Positions 7,084 to 9,717 of a stretch of 9,717 bases of DNA are shown piece after piece (position 1 is the first letter of the stretch; every line of letters starts with the position of its first letter). The position numbers were made by a program, and so were the translations under genes. The notes below the pieces were generated by a model. That model had not been told where the DNA came from, did no database searches, and saw nothing but the letters and a program-made list of their open reading frames with translations. Source of the DNA: Alphaproteobacteria bacterium (GTDB lineage: Bacteria; Pseudomonadota; Alphaproteobacteria; Puniceispirillales; Puniceispirillaceae); assembly GCA_011522945.1 (NCBI GenBank), contig WTHY01000202.1, forward strand, positions 20,266 to 29,982, written 5' to 3'.

Positions 7084-7844
7084 TAGTCAAGCTTCCAGCC
7101 AGAATGGATAGCAGCAATGCCACCAGTTAGGTTCTTATAGCGGATTTGGGCAAATCCTGCCTCCTGCATCATCTGAACAAGCGCATCCTGTGTTGGAAAT
7201 TTTCGGATTGATTCGACTAGATATTGATAGGCTGGTTTATCACCGGCCACCATACCGCCGATTTGTGGTAATACACCAAAGGACCAGCCATCATAAATAT
7301 GTGAGAATAGAGCATTTTCCACATGGCTAAACTCCAGACAGCAGAAACGGCCACCAGGTTTTAAGACACGCAAACAGTCCTTTAAAGCTGCCATTCTGTC
7401 TGTCACATTTCTAAGGCCAAAGGCGATTGTAACACGGTCAACAGAGGCATCCTCTGCTGGCAAGGATTCTGCATTCCCTTCTATCCACTCAAGTTGATCA
7501 GCATAGTGCTTCAGATCATCACGCTTCTGACCAGCTGCCAGCATGTCAGTATTAATATCGATGATTTTTACAGATCCGCCACCAGCTTTCAGGAACCGTA
7601 AGGCTACATCACCTGTGCCGCCAGCCAAATCAATGAGACTTTGCCCGGGACGTGGTGCCATCCAGTCTATAAGGGTATCTTTCCATAATCTATGAATGCC
7701 TAGACTCATTAGATCATTCATCACATCATATGACCCTGCAACAGAGCCAAAAACGGCCTTTACCAAATCCTGTTTTTCATCAACAGGCACATCACGAAAT
7801 CCAAAATCGATGAGTGTGTCTTGCTGTGGTCGCTGGTCTGACAT
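7083..7844 (-). CDS. ubiE: UbiE, SAM-dependent C-methyltransferase of ubiquinone (and menaquinone) synthesis
   Basis: UbiE performs the C-methylation of the 2-polyprenyl-6-methoxy-benzoquinol intermediate using S-adenosylmethionine. The 253 residues match the family length. The SAM-binding motif I is IDLAGGTGD at 71-79, with the ribose-binding acidic segment IIDINTDML near 94-102. GNAESLP (123-129) and FGLRNVTD (142-149) are UbiE/COQ5 signatures, as is YQYLVESIRKFP in the C-terminal third. The N-terminal segment from FGFRDVP to VFGSVAGSYDVMNDLMS is also typical. The ATG at 7844 is preceded only by a weak purine stretch. It is the first gene of the minus-strand run, so the promoter for the whole cluster should lie in 7845-8086. 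Menaquinone genes are not visible, so a ubiquinone role is the simplest reading. Confidence 0.96.
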   Translation of the reverse strand: MSDQRPQQDTLIDFGFRDVPVDEKQDLVKAVFGSVAGSYDVMNDLMSLGIHRLWKDTLIDWMAPRPGQSLIDLAGGTGDVALRFLKAGGGSVKIIDINTDMLAAGQKRDDLKHYADQLEWIEGNAESLPAEDASVDRVTIAFGLRNVTDRMAALKDCLRVLKPGGRFCCLEFSHVENALFSHIYDGWSFGVLPQIGGMVAGDKPAYQYLVESIRKFPTQDALVQMMQEAGFAQIRYKNLTGGIAAIHSGWKLD

Positions 7845-7939
7845 GAATGCACCGCTTCTATGCTGCGTCTAAAGATTACATTTACGCATTTGGTTTTAAA
7901 GGGTCTTGATACTGAATTGCAACCAATCATAATGCTGCG

Positions 7940-7969
7940 TTGTTTATCAGAAAAGGCTCTGTATATAAA
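7940..7969 (+). promoter_or_regulatory. Possible sigma70-type promoter for mutM
   Basis: TTGTTT at 7940-7945 is followed by TATATA (7962-7967, 16-bp spacer) or TATAAA (7964-7969, 18-bp spacer). It lies in the divergent ubiE/mutM gap, about 120 bp before the mutM start. This is a motif match only; the region is AT-rich, so chance is a real possibility. Confidence 0.3.
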
Positions 7970-8002
7970 TTTTCTGGACTCCCTGAAAACAAAGTGACTT
8001 TA

Positions 8003-8021
8003 AAACAGGTCTTAACTGTTT
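8003..8021. promoter_or_regulatory. Inverted repeat AAACAG-N7-CTGTTT upstream of mutM
   Basis: A perfect 6-bp inverted repeat with a 7-bp centre ends 65 bp before the mutM start, in the shared ubiE/mutM upstream region. The shape suits a dimeric repressor operator. It is not the E. coli LexA box (CTGT-N8-ACAG) nor the alphaproteobacterial one (GTTC-N7-GTTC). Two TTAA tetramers (8000-8003, 8012-8015) overlap it with an 8-bp gap, one base off the CtrA spacing. Confidence 0.3.
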
Positions 8022-8086
8022 ATATAGGGTGTTTATGCATCGAGGCTAGCATTAGCAAGCGGCTATGAAGAGAGGACAAGACCTAC

Positions 8087-9067
8087 GTGCCAGAATTACC
8101 AGAGGTGGAAACGGTAAAATCTGCGCTTGAGCCTATCGTGACGGGACAGACGATTCGCACACTTCGTCTTGCCAGAGCAGATTTACGATGGCCTATGCCA
8201 GAGAGTTTGGCCAAGCTTGTTGAAGGCAGGCGGATGGGGCGGCCACAGCGTCGTGGCAAATATATATTGCTGCCGGTAGATGGCGTTGGCGCTTTGCTTA
8301 TTCATCTGGGCATGTCAGGCGCGATCCGCATTCATCATACAAAGCCGGAATTTGGCAAGCATGATCACGTGGCTATGGAAGTTTCAACAGGAAAGGTCTT
8401 TTCTGGCGCTCTTACAACAGGGTCAGCTGCGTCGATTGACACCCAAGCGCCAGATGGTCAAACAAGGACCTATGATACCATCGGTAGAAATGCTGACACT
8501 GAGATCGGTGCAGCCGCTCGCCAGCAGACTAGCTGTTGGTGGGTATTTTCTGATCCAAGGCGGTTTGGTCATTTAGATCTGATATCAGACTATGATGCTG
8601 CTGGTGGATATGCAGAAAACACGCATTGGCTGCTCGACGGTATGGGGCCTGAGCCTTTATCAAATCAATTTGATGCCATCTATCTGTCTCAGGCCGTAAA
8701 ACATAGAAGCATGCCGATTAAGACTTTGTTACTTGATCAGAAAATTGTTGCTGGAATCGGAAATATATATGCCTGCGAAGCTTTGTTCCGCGCTGGGATT
8801 TCACCAAAGCGAAAGGCAGCAACTATTGCTGGCAAGCGAGCGGAGAGACTAGTCCCGGCGATACAATCTGTGTTGCGTGAGGCTATCTCCCAAGGCGGCA
8901 CAAGCCTGCGAGATCATGTTCAGCCAGGCGGCGAAATTGGCTATTTTGTGCAATCCTTATCAGTCTATGGCCGAGCTGGAGAGGCTTGCTTTACTTGCCA
9001 GGCTGAGATTAAACAAATCCGACAGTCAGGCAGATCTAGTTTTTATTGCTCTTCCTGTCAGCGATAA
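8087..9067 (+). CDS. mutM: Formamidopyrimidine-DNA glycosylase (MutM/Fpg) with an internal insertion
   Basis: MutM removes 8-oxoguanine and formamidopyrimidines from DNA and nicks the abasic site. The start is GTG at 8087, fixed by the family N-terminus MPELPEVET, where Pro2 (the Schiff-base nucleophile) and Glu3 must follow the start directly; GAGG lies about 11 bases upstream. Other catalytic and binding features are intact: Lys58 in RRGKY, the wedge Met76 in HLGMSG, the DPRRFG loop at 156-161, Asn226 in GIGNIYACEALF, and the C-terminal zinc finger C301/C304/C321/C324 with Arg316 in SGRSSFYC. At 326 residues it is longer than the usual 270-290. The excess lies between HDHVAMEVSTG (92-102) and WVFSDPRRFG (152-161), where homologues have only a few residues. 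It is divergent from ubiE, and the next gene on this strand starts 62 bp later. Confidence 0.95.
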   Translation: MPELPEVETVKSALEPIVTGQTIRTLRLARADLRWPMPESLAKLVEGRRMGRPQRRGKYILLPVDGVGALLIHLGMSGAIRIHHTKPEFGKHDHVAMEVSTGKVFSGALTTGSAASIDTQAPDGQTRTYDTIGRNADTEIGAAARQQTSCWWVFSDPRRFGHLDLISDYDAAGGYAENTHWLLDGMGPEPLSNQFDAIYLSQAVKHRSMPIKTLLLDQKIVAGIGNIYACEALFRAGISPKRKAATIAGKRAERLVPAIQSVLREAISQGGTSLRDHVQPGGEIGYFVQSLSVYGRAGEACFTCQAEIKQIRQSGRSSFYCSSCQR

Positions 9068-9129
9068 AGCATGTTTAAATAACACCTGATCTGATAGTGA
9101 CTGCAAATGTGGATGGGAGACAGGCAGTG

Positions 9130-9510
9130 ATGCCAAACATCTCTAAATTCAGAAATATAGTTTTAGCCTTTGTAATGGCGGCCTATATGCTATGCAGCAC
9201 ATCTATGGCGGCTATATCTGAAGAGCTAAAATTCGTAGCTGATATTCCGCTTATGCCAGATACAGAGTTAGATACATTGCGCTCTGTCAGCTTTGATACC
9301 GCTGATGGCCGTGTGTTTGTTTTATTTGTGCAGATGGCAGCAAATGATCAGACTGTCCGCGCCTTTTACACTGAAACATTAAGGGCGCTTGGCTGGGAGA
9401 CGTCCGGCAAGAATTTTGTGCGTCGTGGCGAAATGTTAAAAGTAAAAGCGGCACCGCAAGCCGGCGATAATGTGTGGAAGCTAACACTTAGTCCGCGTCC
9501 CTTATCCTAA
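9130..9510 (+). CDS. Small exported protein of unknown function between mutM and rpsT
   Basis: I do not recognise this 126-residue protein as a named family. Residues 1-8 are basic, 9-22 are hydrophobic, and TSMA/A at 24-28 offers a signal peptidase I site, so it is probably periplasmic, about 99 residues when mature. No lipobox is present. The mature part reads as one small alpha/beta domain: VADIPLMPDTE (36-46), SFDTADGRVFVLFVQ (54-68), AFYTETLRALGWE (78-90), then FVRRGEMLKVKA (96-107) and a final strand WKLTLSPR. The pattern of a short helix ending in LGW flanked by strands suggests a compact fold. I chose the ATG at 9130 because AGG lies six bases upstream; a GTG at 9097 would put a polar stretch before the signal peptide. 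It follows mutM by 62 bp on the same strand, so cotranscription is plausible. Confidence 0.75.
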   Translation: MPNISKFRNIVLAFVMAAYMLCSTSMAAISEELKFVADIPLMPDTELDTLRSVSFDTADGRVFVLFVQMAANDQTVRAFYTETLRALGWETSGKNFVRRGEMLKVKAAPQAGDNVWKLTLSPRPLS

Positions 9511-9534
9511 GGGCTGGTAATGATCCTCATATAT

Positions 9535-9593
9535 TTGGTGCTTCTGGCGAGGTGAAAGCTATCAGAATCCAGCAAAAGCGCCATATTTACCAA
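9535..9593. repeat. Interrupted inverted repeat between the small exported protein gene and rpsT
   Basis: TTGGT (9535-9539) can pair with ACCAA (9589-9593), and TGGCG (9545-9549) with CGCCA (9579-9583), separated by 5-nt internal loops on both sides and closed by a 29-nt loop. There is no T-run after it, so it is not a standard intrinsic terminator. The arms are short and chance is likely enough to keep confidence low. Confidence 0.3.
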
Positions 9594-9622
9594 GAAAAAC
9601 TATGAATCAGAGCTCTTGACCC

Positions 9623-9651
9623 TTGACGTTCTAATGAGGCTCTTCTATAAC
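9623..9651 (+). promoter_or_regulatory. Sigma70-type promoter of rpsT
   Basis: TTGACG (9623-9628) and TATAAC (9646-9651) are separated by the ideal 17 bp. Transcription would start near 9658, leaving a leader of roughly 35 bases before the rpsT start. A second -35-like TTGACC lies seven bases upstream (9616-9621) but is too far from the -10 box to use it. A strong, consensus-like promoter is expected for a ribosomal protein gene. Confidence 0.7.
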
Positions 9652-9693
9652 CCGCGAACGAAATTTGAAACTACAGATATATGAGGCCCATCG

Positions 9694-9717
9694 ATGGCAA
9701 ATCATAAGTCAGCTAAA
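9694..9717 (+). CDS. rpsT: 30S ribosomal protein S20 (first eight codons only)
   Basis: The last 24 bases encode MANHKSAK, the near-invariant N-terminus of ribosomal protein S20, which binds 16S rRNA early in 30S assembly. GAGG lies seven bases before the ATG, and a consensus-like promoter precedes it. The position after mutM agrees with the common alphaproteobacterial order in which rpsT is followed by dnaA, so dnaA may lie just outside the window (inference). Confidence 0.9.

Overview
The window is an ordinary-looking piece of a proteobacterial chromosome, most likely alphaproteobacterial. The evidence is gene content and order: mutM close to rpsT, divergent from a ubiE-ubiB-coaBC-dut-moeB cluster, with an SH3-domain protein, a D-2-hydroxyacid dehydrogenase and fabA nearby. 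This resembles the dnaA-proximal neighbourhood of many alphaproteobacteria. UbiE and UbiB point to a ubiquinone-using, respiring cell, and fabA to anaerobic-type unsaturated fatty acid synthesis. Base composition is moderate (I judge mid-40s % GC by eye, not computed), which would fit a marine lineage such as SAR116, but that placement is only a guess.

Layout from left to right. (1) 1-1196, minus strand: an exported two-SH3-domain protein is followed downstream by fabA, which lacks only its last residues at the window edge. (2) 1197-1467: a divergent intergenic region leads to a plus-strand NAD(P)-dependent D-2-hydroxyacid (glyoxylate/hydroxypyruvate) dehydrogenase. (3) 2449-2744: this gap between convergent genes holds a five-copy 14-bp tandem array (2605-2674), the clearest non-coding oddity in the window. 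(4) 2745-7844, minus strand: a tightly packed run transcribed ubiE, ubiB, coaBC, dut, moeB. It joins ubiquinone synthesis, coenzyme A synthesis, dUTP removal and sulfur-carrier activation. (5) 7845-8086: a divergent intergenic region with a small inverted repeat. (6) 8087-9510, plus strand: mutM with a GTG start, then a small exported protein of unknown function. (7) 9511-9717: a good sigma70-type promoter and the first eight codons of rpsT.

The genes are housekeeping and I see no phage, transposon, CRISPR, toxin-antitoxin or defence system. The points most worth a second look are a helix-turn-helix-like domain fused to the N-terminus of CoaBC, an extra segment of roughly 40 residues inside MutM before its DPRRFG motif, the 14-bp repeat array, and the uncharacterised exported protein between mutM and rpsT. 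No new system is evident.
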